Shown: piece after piece, positions 31,403 to 42,935 of the stretch | Layout of the letters: the number at the start of each line of letters is the position of its first letter | How positions within the stretch are numbered: position 1 is the stretch's first letter | Assembly: GCF_028640845.1 (NCBI RefSeq) | Contig: NC_080548.1 | Location: 21,219,821 to 21,283,820, forward strand | Direction: 5' to 3' | Length of the DNA stretch: 64,000 nucleotides | Origin: Ahaetulla prasina | Taxonomy: Eukaryota > Chordata > Lepidosauria > Squamata > Colubridae | The notes under the pieces: model-generated | What the model saw: only the letters and a program-made list of their open reading frames with translations | The model's database searches: none | What the model was told of the DNA's origin: nothing | Position numbers and translations under genes: made by a program

Positions 31403-31484
31403 GCCAAGTCACTTCCAATTTTACGCGGGAGAGAACCCAAATAACCAAGGACCTACATGCAAACACCCGCAAAAACCTCAGAAA

Positions 31485-31502
31485 ACACACACACACACAT
31501 AC

Positions 31503-31558
<56 letters not shown>

Positions 31559-31560
31559 AT
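31485..31560. repeat. (CA)n / (TG)n microsatellite
   Basis: A short (AC)n, an AT-rich bridge and a longer (TG)n form a self-complementary block next to the right arm of the inverted-repeat element. Confidence 0.9.
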
Positions 31561-32040
31561 ATATTGCATATATAGAAAAGTAATCTCTTCAGTATAGCGT
31601 GCCAGTAGTGAAAATCAAAAGACACACTGTGACATGCATTAGATTTTCCTTCACAGACAAGAGAGCCGAGACTGCTTTAAGATGGCATTTTAAGAAAGCT
31701 TTTGTGTAATAAATCTCGTGGCCATTTAATTGGGAACACCTTTACAAACAATTAATTAATCACGCTGGGGATTGAAGCTGGCATATTCTAAATGCGACAC
31801 CAGGTGCCCCCGCCATTCGAAGGCCTTACTGTCATCGGAAAAGTAGCTGGCTGGGAGAGAAGCAACAAGCTTTCTTCATTTGAAATACCAAGGTGGTAGA
31901 ATTCTCTGCCAAGAAATACACTATTTGGGTTTTTTTCCCCCCCACCTTAATGGTGCATTCAAATATTATTAGGTTTCTCTTGTGCATTTGATTTGTCTTC
32001 ATTTCTTTCACCGCTTTCCCCCACTTCCAGCTCTGTGGTT
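31561..32040. other. Unique, possibly conserved non-coding DNA
   Basis: 31630-31880 is repeat-free, with AAACAATTAATTAATCACGC (homeodomain-type ATTA cores) and balanced composition. No exon signals. Confidence 0.35.
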
Positions 32041-32053
32041 TAATGAAAGATTA

Positions 32054-32408
32054 AAAGGTAAAGGTTCCTCTCACACATATGTGCTAGTCGTTCCTGACTC
32101 CAGGGGGCGGTGCTCATCTTCATTTCAAAGCCGAAGAGCCAGCGCTGTCTGAAGATGTCTCCATGGTCATGTGGCTGGCATGACTAAACGCCAAAGGTGC
32201 ACAGAATGCTGTTCCCTTCCCACCAAAAGTGGTCCCTATTTTTTCTACTTGCATTTTTTCACATGCTTTCGAATTGCTAAGTTGGCAGAAGCTGGGACAA
32301 GTCACAGGAGCTCACCCCGTTACGCGGCACTAGGGATTCGAACCGCTGAACTGCCGACCTTTCGATCGACAAGCTCAGCGTCTTAGCCACTGAGCTACTA
32401 CGTCCCTC
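32054..32408 (-). mobile_element. Sauria-type tRNA SINE
   Basis: Full-length minus-strand copy. Perfect 13-bp TSD TAATGAAAGATTA at 32041-32053 and 32409-32421. Confidence 0.95.
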
Positions 32409-32421
32409 TAATGAAAGATTA

Positions 32422-33801
32422 GATGGCCTTTTTTGTTGTCTTTCAGAAAAATCAGTTCTAGTTTTCTGCAGCAAACTTAGGAAAACGTAACATTTTTTTC
32501 TGATAAAAATCGGATCGCTAGAACAGGTGCTACCAGGCTCCTCCTGGTTTCTGCCATTTTAGATTATTTATTTATTTTTATGTATCAAATAATCCCATTT
32601 CACTCTGAAAAGTGAGGACTCTTAACCAGGGCTGCCCTTCTATCATACCACTTTTTTTTTTTTTCCAGTTTTGGCAGTTTCTGTCCAAAGCAATTTTAAT
32701 GAATCGGTTTCCTTATCCTTCAACCGTCAGTTCAGGGCACAAACCTACTCCTAACCTTCTGGTTAAACGTGACCGTATTAAATGACTGCTTCTATTAATT
32801 GCTTATTTGTTTACTTCCGGAAAATGCTGGGTTGGAATGTTGTTTGAACAAGCTGCCAAGATGCCAGCTTCCTCTGAACTTCAGATTTCGAAGAGCTCCT
32901 AATACACCCATCCGCAGGTTTATACGCAAGGACAGCAAGATGTCCTATTGCGTTGTAGGAAGTTAGCACCCACCCCTCTCCTAGAAAAATGAAATATTTT
33001 AGGAAATATTAAAAAGGCAGAATATTATACCTCCCTGGATGAGAAATAGAGAAATACGGTTTTTTAGGCAGGAAGCAGGCTCACTCTTAATAGCCCCCAC
33101 TTTCCTCAATAGCCCACAGGGGATGTCAGCACTTAAAGAGATAAAGAGATGGCTAGGTCTATTCATAAGCAAATGCCGTCACCCAGGATCCAATAAAGCT
33201 AGGATTAGCCCTCAGCCATAATAGGAATTGCCCAAAACCCTCTTCAGTACATCATCACCCAGCAAGATCCAACCAGCCCTGGGATTCAAAAGACAACCTA
33301 CGAAGTTACCTCTGCATGACCCCATGGGAGTCTGACAACCAATCAGAATACAAGCTCAAATTCAAAGCCCAACAGAGGGTATCCTCTCTCTCTCTCTCCC
33401 TCCCTCCCTCCCTCCCTCTCCCCCCTGGGCTTTTTTGCTCAGGACCTCAAAACCATGTGGTGGTCCTGTCCACCATTAAACCATCTTTACGATCAGCCTC
33501 CATGTTTCCGGTGCCTTTCTCTCCACTTGGAAATGAACCCAGATGGACATTTCTTCCTATTGCACACCTACAACCGTTTTATACTCATTTTGAACGGCTG
33601 CAAACGAGTCCATCTCCCTCCTGAACGGCAGCGGCTCATCACTCTTCCTGGAATGAATGTGATGACGGCCAAGTTATAACAGATGAAATAAATAGGGTGC
33701 AGTTTAGAACAAATGGAGCGGATCCTTCAAGAGGCAGCCAGCGGTGGAGTGTGTCAATTGTTCTGGATTGGAGAATCCGGGTCGTTGCAACTTTACTTCT
33801 C
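32422..33801. other. Unique sequence
   Basis: A (CT)n/(CCCT)n tract lies near 33380-33422. No gene or family repeat recognised. Confidence 0.4.
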
Positions 33802-33802
33802 C

Positions 33803-33953
33803 TACCGTGTTTCCCCGGAAATAAAACCCTGTCTTATATATATATATATATTGAACCCTGAAATAAGCGCTTGGCCTTATTGCCATGCGCTCAAAAGCCC
33901 GATTGGGCTTATTATCAGGGGATGTCTTATTTGGGGGGGGTGGAAACAGGGTC
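33803..33953. mobile_element. DNA-transposon MITE, CGTGTTTCCCCGGAAA type
   Basis: Left end ACCGTGTTTCCCCGGAAATA, right end GGGGGGTGGAAACAGGGT. The interior has CCTGTCTTATATA and GAAATAAGCGCTTGGCC, a signature seen in widespread vertebrate MITEs. No TSD was resolved. Confidence 0.5.
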
Positions 33954-34607
33954 GTTTCTGTAACATATCCAGGTCTTCTAGCAAAGAGGGCTTATCTGGC
34001 TGGAGACAGCACATTTGAATAGGGAGGAAGGGAGAAATGTTGCGTTTCAGAGGCCCCCTCCGTGAGGGAAGACTTTGATGTACTTCTGAAAACTTTTGCA
34101 TTTCCCCCCATCTGCTAAATCCCAACAGACATACACCCAGAGAGAGAGACAGACAGACAGACTGACTCAGGAACTCCCAGTACAATGTGCCTGTTTCATA
34201 CCAGCTCTACAACCTTCCTTGCATGTGCTTTCTAGTACGTGTGTTCCCAAGCCTTTGGGCGCATTTCTTTCTTTCCTTCGACAAAACAAAACCGAGCCCT
34301 GAGAGCACATAAAGCCTCATTTCCGCCTCAGCAGGAGCCGGACTCAGAAAGACCTCCATGCGCTGGGGTGAGGGCGGGGAGCAGGCAGTCCAGGCAGAGA
34401 AGCTGCCAAAGAGCAAACGGGCAGCATGCCTGTAACAGCAAGCAAGACCGCCAGCTCCTAGAGCCACGCTATCTGGAGCACTGTGGCAGGCGAGAGAGGA
34501 TGCTCATTGCTGGCGGTGCAGGAACGAGGTCCTGGGAAGGCCGGCGGACTAGAGGAATCCAGATAGAAGGGAAAAGGAAGATGGACTGCAAAGGATCACC
34601 TGGAAAA

Positions 34608-34811
34608 TCCCCCCCTCTCTCTCTCCCCCTCTCTCTCCCTCTCCCCCCACACTCTCTCCCTCCCTCCCTCCCTCCCTCTCTCTTTCTCTCGCTCTCTCTC
34701 CCTCCCTCTCTCTTTCTCTCTCTCTCCCTCCCTCCCCTCTCTTTCTCTCTCCTTCCCTCCCTCTCTCTCTTTCTTTCTCTCTCTCCCTCCCTCCTCTCTC
34801 TTTCTCTCTCT

Positions 34812-34846
<35 letters not shown>

Positions 34847-34915
34847 CCTCTCTCTCTCCTCTCTCTCCCTCCCACTCTCTCTCTTTTTCTCCCTCCCCCT
34901 CCCTCTCTCTCCCTT
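34608..34915. repeat. Polypyrimidine (CT/CCCT/CTTT) tract
   Basis: About 300 bp almost free of purines on the plus strand. Its translations produce Ser/Leu-rich (plus) and Arg/Glu-rich (minus) pseudo-proteins. Confidence 0.95.
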
Positions 34916-34966
34916 CATCCGAGATGTCTTCAGAGACTCTCAGTCATCATCCAGGTCATGGTTGTC

Positions 34967-35250
34967 CCAAAGGTGCTTTTTCAAGAAGCAACTGGACTTT
35001 TCTTTGTTTTTCTTTGAAGACGTTTTTTCGCTTCTCATTCAAGAAGTGTCATCGGTTCGGAGGAATGCCTTCCCTTTCATGTCACAATCTCCCCACACCC
35101 AAATTAGCCCCAAGGGAAGGGACTTGGGGTTTGGATAGACTGAGGAATGGGAGCGTTCCTAGGGAAGGGAAAAAGCTTCTTGGATGAGAAGCGAAACGTC
35201 TTCGAGGAAAAACAAAGTACAGTTGCCTCTTGAAAAAGCACCTTCATCCA
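34967..35250. mobile_element. Head-to-head inverted-repeat element
   Basis: Arms 34967-35050 and 35165-35250 are inverted: GGTGCTTTTTCAAGA outside, AACTGGAC, then GAAGACGTTT and CGCTTCTCATCCAAGAAG. The same arm family as 29614. The spacer (~115 bp) is different, so the spacer is not conserved. Confidence 0.55.
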
Positions 35251-35640
35251 AGACTTTCCAGAGTCAAATCAGGGTGACTCTTTCAAATCGGGCAGATTTG
35301 GAGGCGGGGAAAAAATTACCAAAGACACCAACAGATCTATACTCGGGTTAGATGATTGCCACAGCTTCTGAGGGAACAACTGCAGCAAAGCTCTGCTCCT
35401 TGGAGACCTGCAGCAGGTGCTACCTTTGTTCCACCCCAAACCTTCCTCAGCGGAGGAGGCAGGTGTTACTCTGAAGGAGGGAGGCAGGTGCAGATAGCTC
35501 CCCAAAGCCCCTGGCTCCCCAACCAGACAGAGCTGTTGCTCACAAACATGAGGCTTCAGAGAGGTCCAGCTGGACTGGAAAGGTTATTTCCTGTTTTAAC
35601 TTGCCATGCCAAAATGTATATTTTTTTTTAATTGAAAAAA
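35251..35640. other. Unique sequence
   Basis: No feature recognised. Confidence 0.35.
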
Positions 35641-35647
35641 AAATAGC

Positions 35648-36155
35648 ATAGTGCAGCAGCTCCTCAGAAAGCTCAAACTGCCCAAGGAGCTGCTGATCCA
35701 GTTCTACAGAGGAATTACTGAGTCTGTCATCTGCACCTCTATAATATATATATATATATACCTTGATGAACATATCTTTTCTTTTATGTACACTGAGAGC
35801 ATATGCACCAAGACAAATTCCTTGTGTGTCCAATCACACTTGGCCAATAAATTCTATTCTATTCTATTCTATAACTGTCAGGTTTGGTTCTGCAACCCAA
35901 TAAGACAGACACAGATTTCAGAGGATAATTAGAACAGCAGAAAAAACAATGGCTACCAACCTGCCTTCCATTGAGGACCTGTATACTGCACGAGGCAAAA
36001 AGAGGGCTGGGAATATATTTACAGACCCCTCACATCCTGGACATAAACTGTTTCAACTCCTACCCTCAAAACGACACTATAGAGCAGAGCACACCAGAAC
36101 AACTAGACACAAGAATAGTTTTTTCCTGAATGCCATTACTCTGCCAAACAAATAA
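35648..36155 (+). pseudogene. Snake1 reverse transcriptase C-terminal remnant
   Basis: The frame gives LLRKLKLPKELLIQFYRGITESVICTSI, is interrupted by another Snake1 3' end, then resumes VRFG and, after a stop and shift, ATNLPSIEDLYTARGKKRAG, FTDPSHPGHKLFQLLPS, and RTTRHKNSFFLNAI to a stop. These are CR1/L3 ORF2 tail motifs. Catalytic domains are absent. Confidence 0.8.
35745..35872 (+). mobile_element. Snake1 3' end nested in Snake1
   Basis: A ~125-bp 3' end (TTGATGAACATATCTTTTC to a short TTCTA tail) sits between CACCTCTATAA and CTATAACTGTCAGG of the outer copy. The junctions share CTATA(A). Confidence 0.7.
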
Positions 36156-36485
36156 TTCCACTGTCAAACTATTTACTAAATCTGCACTACTATTAATCTT
36201 CTCATCGTTCCTATCACCCATCTCCTTTCACTTATGACTGTATGACTGTGACTTTGTTGCTTGTATCCGTATGATTTATATTGATATTGTTTCCTGATTG
36301 CTTATTTGTACCCTATGACTATCATTAAGTGTTGTACCTTAGAATTCCTGATGAAGGTATCTTTTCTTTTATGTACACTGAGATCATATGCACCAAGAAA
36401 AATTCCTTGTGTGTCCAATCACACTTGACCAATAAAAAATTCTATTCTATTCTATTCTATTCTATTCTATTCTATTCTATTCTAT

Positions 36486-36627
36486 GACTATCATTGTTGT
36501 ACCTTATGATTCTTGATGAAGGTATCTTTTCTTTTATGTGCACTGAGAGCATATGTACCAAGACAAATTCCTTGTGTGTCCAGTCACACTTGACCAATAA
36601 AAATTTTTATTCTATTCTATTCTAGTG
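36486..36627 (+). mobile_element. Snake1 3' end, tandem extra copy
   Basis: Repeats GACTATCATTGTTGTACCTTA through CCAATAAAAATTTTTATTCTA directly after the previous (TTCTA)n tail, sharing CTATGACTATCATT with it. Confidence 0.8.
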
Positions 36628-37106
36628 TTATCCACCTGGGTACAGAATAAGGAACGGGAGAGCTCCTTCTTGGCTTGTTCCAATGCCAGTAGTGTAAGAT
36701 TTATCCAACCTTTGAGCTTCCACCTGTATCAATGTCTTCTCCCAGAATTCACAACATTGTGAACAAGTTGATCAGGGAGTTCTAGGAACTATGTGGATTG
36801 CAGCCAGGTTTGAGAAGGCTGCATTAAGCTAATCTCCATCTGCAAAAAATAAAAATAAAAGAAATACCAGAGCAAGCAGCAGTCCTGATTCAGGACTGGC
36901 CAATTTGCTGCTGAAAGTCAAAAGCAAGGATATGCCTCTCTCTTTCAGTGTCTCTAAGTGTTGCTTGTCCTTTGGTAGCTGGCTCCTGGACCCACAGAAT
37001 GACTGAGCCAACTGCAAAAAAAAAAAAAGGCCATAGCATTTGACCCCAAACAAGACCGGCTAGTTCACTGTTCCATGTGCTGTGCAAACCTACTTAGAAG
37101 TACTTA
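36628..37106. other. Unique sequence
   Basis: No feature recognised. Confidence 0.35.
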
Positions 37107-37700
37107 GAATAAAAGAGTTGGAAGGGATCTTGGAGGTCTTCTAGTCCAACCCCCTGCCTAGGCAGGAAACCCTACACCACTTCAGACAAATGGTTATCCA
37201 ACTCTTCTTAAAAATTTCCAGTGTTGGAGCATTCACAACATCTGGAGGCAAGTTGTTCCACTGATTAATTGTTCTAACTTAGTTTTAAGTTGCTTCTCTC
37301 CTCGATTAGTTTCCACCCATTGCTTCTTGTTCTACTCTCAGGTGCTTTGGAGAATAGCTTGACTCCCTCTTCTTTTTGGCAGCCCCTGAGATATTGGAAC
37401 ACTGCTATCATGTCTCCCCTAGACCTTCTTATCATTAAACTAGACATACCCAATTCCAGCAACCGTTCTTCATATGTTTTTGCCTCGAGTCCCCCAATTA
37501 TCTTCATTGCTCTTCTCTGCACTCTTTCTAGAGTCTCAACATCTTTTCTACGTCATGGCGACCAAAACTGGATACAGTATTCCAAGTGTGGCCTTACGAA
37601 AGCATTATAAAGGGGTAGTAACACTTCACGTGATCTTGATTCTATCCCTCTGTTTATGCAGTCTAGAACTGTATTGGCTTTTCTGGCCTTATTGGAGGCA
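37107..37700 (-). mobile_element. CR1 LINE 3' region, minus strand
   Basis: Minus-strand 3' UTR (GAAGACCTCCAAGATCC) and RT C-terminus (RRAMKIIGGLEAKTYEERLL, RRSRGDMIAVFQYLRGC, NGWKLI). A short deletion near 37280 removes part of the FLTVRT motif. Uninterrupted, so it serves as the reference for the nested copies at 16.4-18.1 kb. Confidence 0.85.
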
Positions 37701-38636
37701 ACTTTATCCGAGGCAACTGGCCAATGACCCTAGTTTTGATTGTGGCAATGGCACACCATCTCTTCTAAATTCAACTGAAGAAAGGGTGTTGATTTAAGGA
37801 GACATGAGACAGGGCTCATGCCCTGCAAAGCTAGGTCAGCTTCTCTATTCCTTGGCGTCTCTCATCTGAGGCCTTTGTCTCTTTCTGCCTAATGGAAAGG
37901 CCACTCCTGCACACACCTTATTATATACTAACAACATCTGCCATTGGAAGGTGAGACACTGGTAATCCCCAGACTGGCATTTTTCCTAGCTTGAAGGATA
38001 AAGTAACATGGGGAGCAGGAGGGATGCTTACATTGTGGGAGTTAGCAACCAGGCACAAGAGCAGAACTAATGAAAAAGTTGCCAGCTATAATGGAAACAT
38101 CTTTTTGAGGGGTTGTTTCTTGAGCCCAAATCAGTTCACGGTGCGCGTATCTGCCAAGTTGGCACAGAATCATCCCTTTAGTGTAAGGTTTGGGTATCTC
38201 ACCTGTGCTCAGAAACAAGAGTCAAAAGAGGTATTGTGTACTAAGCAGAATGACTCTCTCCTTTAGCTCCTATCAAGAAATATTACCTATCACAACTGTT
38301 TCAAGGCAGCAGTGAGGAGGAAGCGGTGCAGATCAGATTCAAATGAGATAGGATAGCCTTACAAGAAACCGGATGTTACTAGGTCCACCTGAAAAAAGGC
38401 AAATAATATAGCACTCCATGTGAGTGTGGACTCCTGCATAAAGGTGCAGGGTTTGAAGTCGGACTCTTTGACTCACGTGATTTTAGATCCAAATTCTTTT
38501 AAAACACAAACAAACCACACACACAAAAGTTCGACAGCAGGAGAGCAGAAGGAAGGCCTGGAATAACCACTCGATCTGCAAGTTTATTGTCTATCTTCTC
38601 CTATTGTTGAGATAAAACAGTTTGATCTTTTTTAAG
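37701..38636. other. Unique sequence
   Basis: No repeat or exon recognised. Confidence 0.4.
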
Positions 38637-38644
38637 TCTTAGGG

Positions 38645-39078
38645 CCGTGATGGTGAACCTATGGCACGCATGCCCAAAGTGGCATACGAAGCCATGTTCC
38701 CCGGCACGCGCAGCCTTGCCTGTTTGTCTTCCGGGTTTCTGGCCCACATGTGCATGCGACAATCAGCTGTCCTTCACATGTGCAACAGTGCCGAAGACCA
38801 GTGTGCGCATGCATGCCAGCCAGCTGATTGTTGGGTGCGCATGCGTGTCAGAACCCAGAAGTTCGGCTTTTCCAGAGCGCGATCCCTTCATGTGCACAGC
38901 ACTGCTGAAAACCACCCTGCGCATGCAAGCCAACCAGCTGATCATCGGGCGCGCATTCGTGCTAGACCCCGGAAGTTTGGATTTTCTGGAGTGCAGCTCC
39001 AACGAGCATGCATGTGCGCGCACGACATTTCCGCACGAAAAGGTGCCAAAAAGGTGTCGAAAAGGTTCACCAACACTG
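38645..39078. mobile_element. hAT element, CAGTGATGGCGAACC family
   Basis: Starts CCGTGATGGTGAACCTATGG, ends GGTTCACCAACACTG, perfect TSD TCTTAGGG (38637-38644 and 39079-39086). The interior has ~110-bp repeats with GCGCATGC motifs. Overlapping ORFs of 145 and 157 aa are chance frames within these repeats. Confidence 0.85.
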
Positions 39079-39246
39079 TCTTAGGGTATTTCCAAACTAA
39101 CATTTTCTGGCACTATTTAAGTAGCCCTCAATAAATCATGAACTAAAATCTCTCCTTCCATTTTTAATCTGTATATTTGAAAATAAATAAAAGCAAGGGA
39201 GAAAGAGTATTCATACATGCTCTTTCTTGTCTCATTACATATTTTG

Positions 39247-39247
39247 T

Positions 39248-39282
<35 letters not shown>
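39247..39282. repeat. (GT)n microsatellite
   Basis: About 36 bp of GT repeats. Confidence 0.9.
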
Positions 39283-42113
39283 TGTTCATATTCCTATCTT
39301 TGGCTCTGAAAAGGGATTAAATTCAGTCAACAAACTCAAGAAATGGTATAATACAGAAAAAAAAAACGTGATCAACACAATGTCGACAATAAAAAACACA
39401 TTATTAAGCCGGGCATCATACAATTAGAATGCTTTGTTATACAAATTCATTCTTCTTTGCTACTTGAAAACATTACAGAATTAGCTTTTGGGCAGACATC
39501 CCTGGCAAAGATTTATTATAGCCTTGACCAAAAAAAGCTCCATGTATATATCTCTGTTTAGGTTTTCTAATCTTGCATAGAAAAACTAATCAACGTAAGA
39601 AAACGCTCAGGCTTCGGTTCATATATCCATTCCAACAATAAAGGCAGAAAGAAACCTTGCTTGATTCAGATACAGGCTGAGCGAGCTTTTGAGCTCCAGA
39701 CTCAAAGCTGGATTCCTGCAGAACCAATTCAAGAACCAACCCAGGCGTTCATTCCTGAGCAGAGTACAGATAACACAGAAAATACAGCCTCTTCTAACTG
39801 GAATTTGGAGCCCTCTCTTCTCTCCATCTTTCTGCCTTAATGGCAGCCTTGCTCTAAAGCAGATCTTGAAAAATCTGCATCCATAGAAACCTAAACAGCC
39901 CTCTCTGCCTAATTCCATCGCAATTAATTCAGATCTCTGGAAAAGCTATCTCTTCTCCTTTTCCTGAAACTTAGTGCGAGAGAGAGGGAGAGAGAGAGAG
40001 AGAGAGAGACGGAGGGAGGGGGGAGAGAGAAAAGAATAGAGCCTCAGGAAGTGAATGAAAGGGAGAGAGGAGGTGGAGAAACAGAAAGAGAGAAGGAGCA
40101 AGAGGGAGGGAGGAAGGGCATGGGAAAATGGAATTATAGAGAGTGACCTCAACCAATGTTGGGATGTGCCTCTCACCAAATTACCTTTACGGCTGCTTAT
40201 TTATCCCAATAGATTCAGGATTCTCCAGTCCAAATGATTATTGCCAAGAATTCTGGGAATTGATATCTGGAGACCATCAAGATTAGGATTGGGTAATGGA
40301 AGTTAGCAGTAGCAGTACATTTATTCACAACCATAGGGCTTAGTAAAATTCATATAAAATTACAGAGAATTGTCGCTTAGACACCACAACTGGGATCAGC
40401 AATGTGGTTGTTAAGCAAAGCAGGTCCTACATGAAACTGAACAACTGGCACAAAGTCTATACACATCAGACATCAAGCCTATACACAAGAATTTGGTCAA
40501 CATTACATTGGTACCAGATAAAGAGTCAACAGAATTCAGGAGGGGTTGGACTTGGACCACTTGTGGTAACCCAATGATTCTAAACTGATGATGCGCTTAA
40601 TTCCTCCCCCAGCGCTTCCTGCTCTTCTCCTACATTGTGACTGCACTTCTGATCTGACTTCAGCTTTCTTTTACTTAAGAGGCCTGCAAAGGTCATAAAT
40701 GCGAGGATTGGTCATGATTTTTTTTTTCATCTCCTTTATAACGGCAAATGGACGCTAAACAAGACAGTCGCAAAACGAGACTGATCTATGCAAGAATCCA
40801 TATCAATTCAATCCAACCCGGTTAAAATTAATAGCACTATCAACATCTGCATTCATAATGAAATTAACACCTTGGAGAAAGCCATGTTACAAAAGGCTGC
40901 AATGTATATGGCAGTAAAACCGCAGCACACCAGCTAGCGTTTTGCAAATGAATCAGATATGGAGGCTAAGAGGTATATGCAAAAAAAAGGAAAGGGGTTT
41001 TAAACAAGACCTGGATATTGGCCCTCAATGAATCATAAAGAGCTACACAAAGGTTAAAACAAAAGAATTATGCATCCCGGTGCTTTTACGCTCATTATTA
41101 GCCTGATGTCCCACAAGAAATTTAACCAGTGGGACTTGCAATTAATACCTGTAATATAATAGACCTGATTATAATAACTGGGATAATTACATTATATCCA
41201 AGGAGGATGAGAAAGAGGGTCTTGCAAAACAAGTCCTTTGTCTTTGCTTCACTCTGCCTTCTGCCTTGCAGGTAATCACTAGCAACACCAGGCAAACCCT
41301 CTTTTAATGGACTCTTAATAATGCCGCAATTTCCTTTTGCAGTGAAAGTTTTCCAAACAGTCAAAGAATCAAAACAAAGCAATGATTGCTTCTATTAGCA
41401 TTAAATTCCACTTTGAGAGCGAGAATAAATCAAACAGGAGATTCAATTCAGGGCAGAACGATAAAAAAAAAAAGCAAGCAAGCCAATAATGATTTTTTAA
41501 TATTAATAAGAAAAATATATTATTATGCACTCTTAAGCATTTAAACTTCTAATCCAATCAGGAGAAAGTGCAGAGATAAATCAAGGCCACAGAATGGGAG
41601 AGTCACTTCTAGGACAGAAGAAATAAAACAGCAACCATCATCTCAGGGACTCAAGCAGGTTTGACAATTTCAAAGGGAGGCATGTGGGCCGGAAGAGTGG
41701 TGGGGGGAGAGAAAGGAAGAATTTATGAGGCTGTCATTTTCCTAACAAGCTTGTTAATCCTTTGTCTCTGTCCAAGGAAAAGAGAGTAGGGGCAGCAGTC
41801 CAAAGAAATCTTGAATTAAGCATAGCCATGATGTTTCTGGCTCCTTTCCCCAAAAAGCGATACGGGGCAGATAACTTATTCCTTGCATCATTTTAGTAGG
41901 GGAAGTTTGCCACTATTGTTTCATAGACAATAGGCTAGACCCAATTTCACAAGTTCAAAAAGCCGGTTGAAAGTTAATTACGTATGCAATACATAAACAG
42001 GTTGGCACATTGAGTAGTTTCGACCATATTCTGCAACCTGGTGTCTTCCAACTGTGTTAAGACTGCAACCTCCCTGCTCTCTGATGGTTGACCACACTGG
42101 CTAAGAACGTTGG
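39283..42113. other. Long, mostly unique region; conserved non-coding candidates
   Basis: Purine-rich (GA)n-like block at 39978-40115. Fragments of the GTCCTTGACTTACGACC repeat near 40357-40440 and 40700-40790. 40790-41420 is repeat-free with long AT-rich, vertebrate-enhancer-like text. No exon found. Confidence 0.4.
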
Positions 42114-42118
42114 GAAAT

Positions 42119-42684
42119 TGTTGTGTCTTGCCCACTCTCACCGCAGCCGGGATCTGCTTATCTGCTTCCGAACGCTGAAGAATGTCCTCCCGGCCCCAGC
42201 CCTGGCTCCATGCCCAGACAGGCTGAGGAGGGGGCATCTCCCGGCCCCAGCCCTGGCTCCATGCCCAAGCAGGCTGCAGAGGAGGGAGCACCCCCCGGCC
42301 CCAGCCCTGGCTCCATGCCCAGGCAAACGGAGCAGCTAGACCTCCCCTCCTCCCCAGCATGTGAGCCTGAGGAAAGTTTATTTCCAACAGCTGCTGATTG
42401 GAGTGACCCTCACATCAGAAGACTGGATAGGCGGAGGCAACAGAAGGAAGGGAGGGGCAGGCCTTAATGAGTGCTGAGTCATGGAGCCACACCCCATGGC
42501 CTATATAAAGGATCTGCTTTCTGGCAGTCTCTGACTCAGGCAAAGTCGAACTTATCTTGCTGAAGTCACTTTCTGGTCTCCTGCCTGCTCTGAGGACTTT
42601 GCTAGGACTTTGGGCAGAGCTGCAGAGGCAAGCCTGATTCGGATTTCCCTGACCCGGCCATCAGCGGAGGAGTGGGACACGACA
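42119..42684 (+). mobile_element. Solo LTR with perfect 5-bp TSD
   Basis: Starts TGTTGTGTCTTGCCC, ends GGGACACGACA, flanked by GAAAT at 42114-42118 and 42685-42689. A TATA box (TATATAAA) lies at 42502-42509. A three-unit GC-rich minisatellite with CCCCAGCCCTGGCTCCATGC lies at about 42193-42325. A five-base TSD fits Ty3/Gypsy or some endogenous retroviruses. No internal genes. Confidence 0.85.
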
Positions 42685-42699
42685 GAAATGCAGTCTCAG

Positions 42700-42935
42700 C
42701 TTGTCTGAATGGCCCCCTTTTTTGCGACCCTATAATCCCTTAATTCGGGGTACAGACTGGATGGAGGTGAACGTTTACTGGCCGGATGCCCTTCCTGACA
42801 CTACGCAGGGTTCACAGCAAGGCATTTTTTTCTTTGCGTCCTAGAAGAGAAACATCTGCCTCTACCCAGGATTGAACTCTCAACTTTCCGAGTGGGAGGT
42901 GAGCATCTTTACCACCAGGCCACTCTAACTTCCCC
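42700..42935 (-). mobile_element. tRNA-related SINE
   Basis: On the minus strand: GCCTGGTGGTAAAGATGCTC head, GAGTTCAATCCTGG (B-box-like), GTAGAGGCAGATG, and GGGCATCCGGCCAGTAAACG-type body. A different family from the Sauria SINEs. Confidence 0.5.

Larger units (their letters stand above)
30986..31470. mobile_element. Head-to-head inverted-repeat element with ribozyme-like arms
   Basis: Left arm (about 30986-31110) and right arm (about 31322-31470) are inverted copies: GGTTATTCAGG / ACCCAAATAACC outside, then TTTTACGCGGGAGA, CGAAACGTCGCCAAG and a GCTTCTGGGAGCAATG region inside. The spacer is ~210 bp with no ORF. Hammerhead-like cores lie in both arms, reading outward. Confidence 0.6.
35648..36485 (+). 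mobile_element. Snake1-type CR1/L3 LINE 3' region
   Basis: Contains the RT C-terminus, the 3' UTR (CTTGTGTGTCCAATCACACTT, then CCAATAAAA) and a (TTCTA)n tail ending near 36485. A separate 3'-end copy interrupts it at 35745-35870. Confidence 0.85.

Noticed and set aside
34239..35138. 299-aa open reading frame, longest in the window
   Set aside because: About half of it translates the CT-rich tract into Ser/Leu/Pro repeats, and the end reads through an inverted-repeat element. No domain motif.
38647..39134. 145- and 157-aa overlapping ORFs
   Set aside because: They lie within a hAT element with internal repeats; both frames and the minus strand are open by composition.
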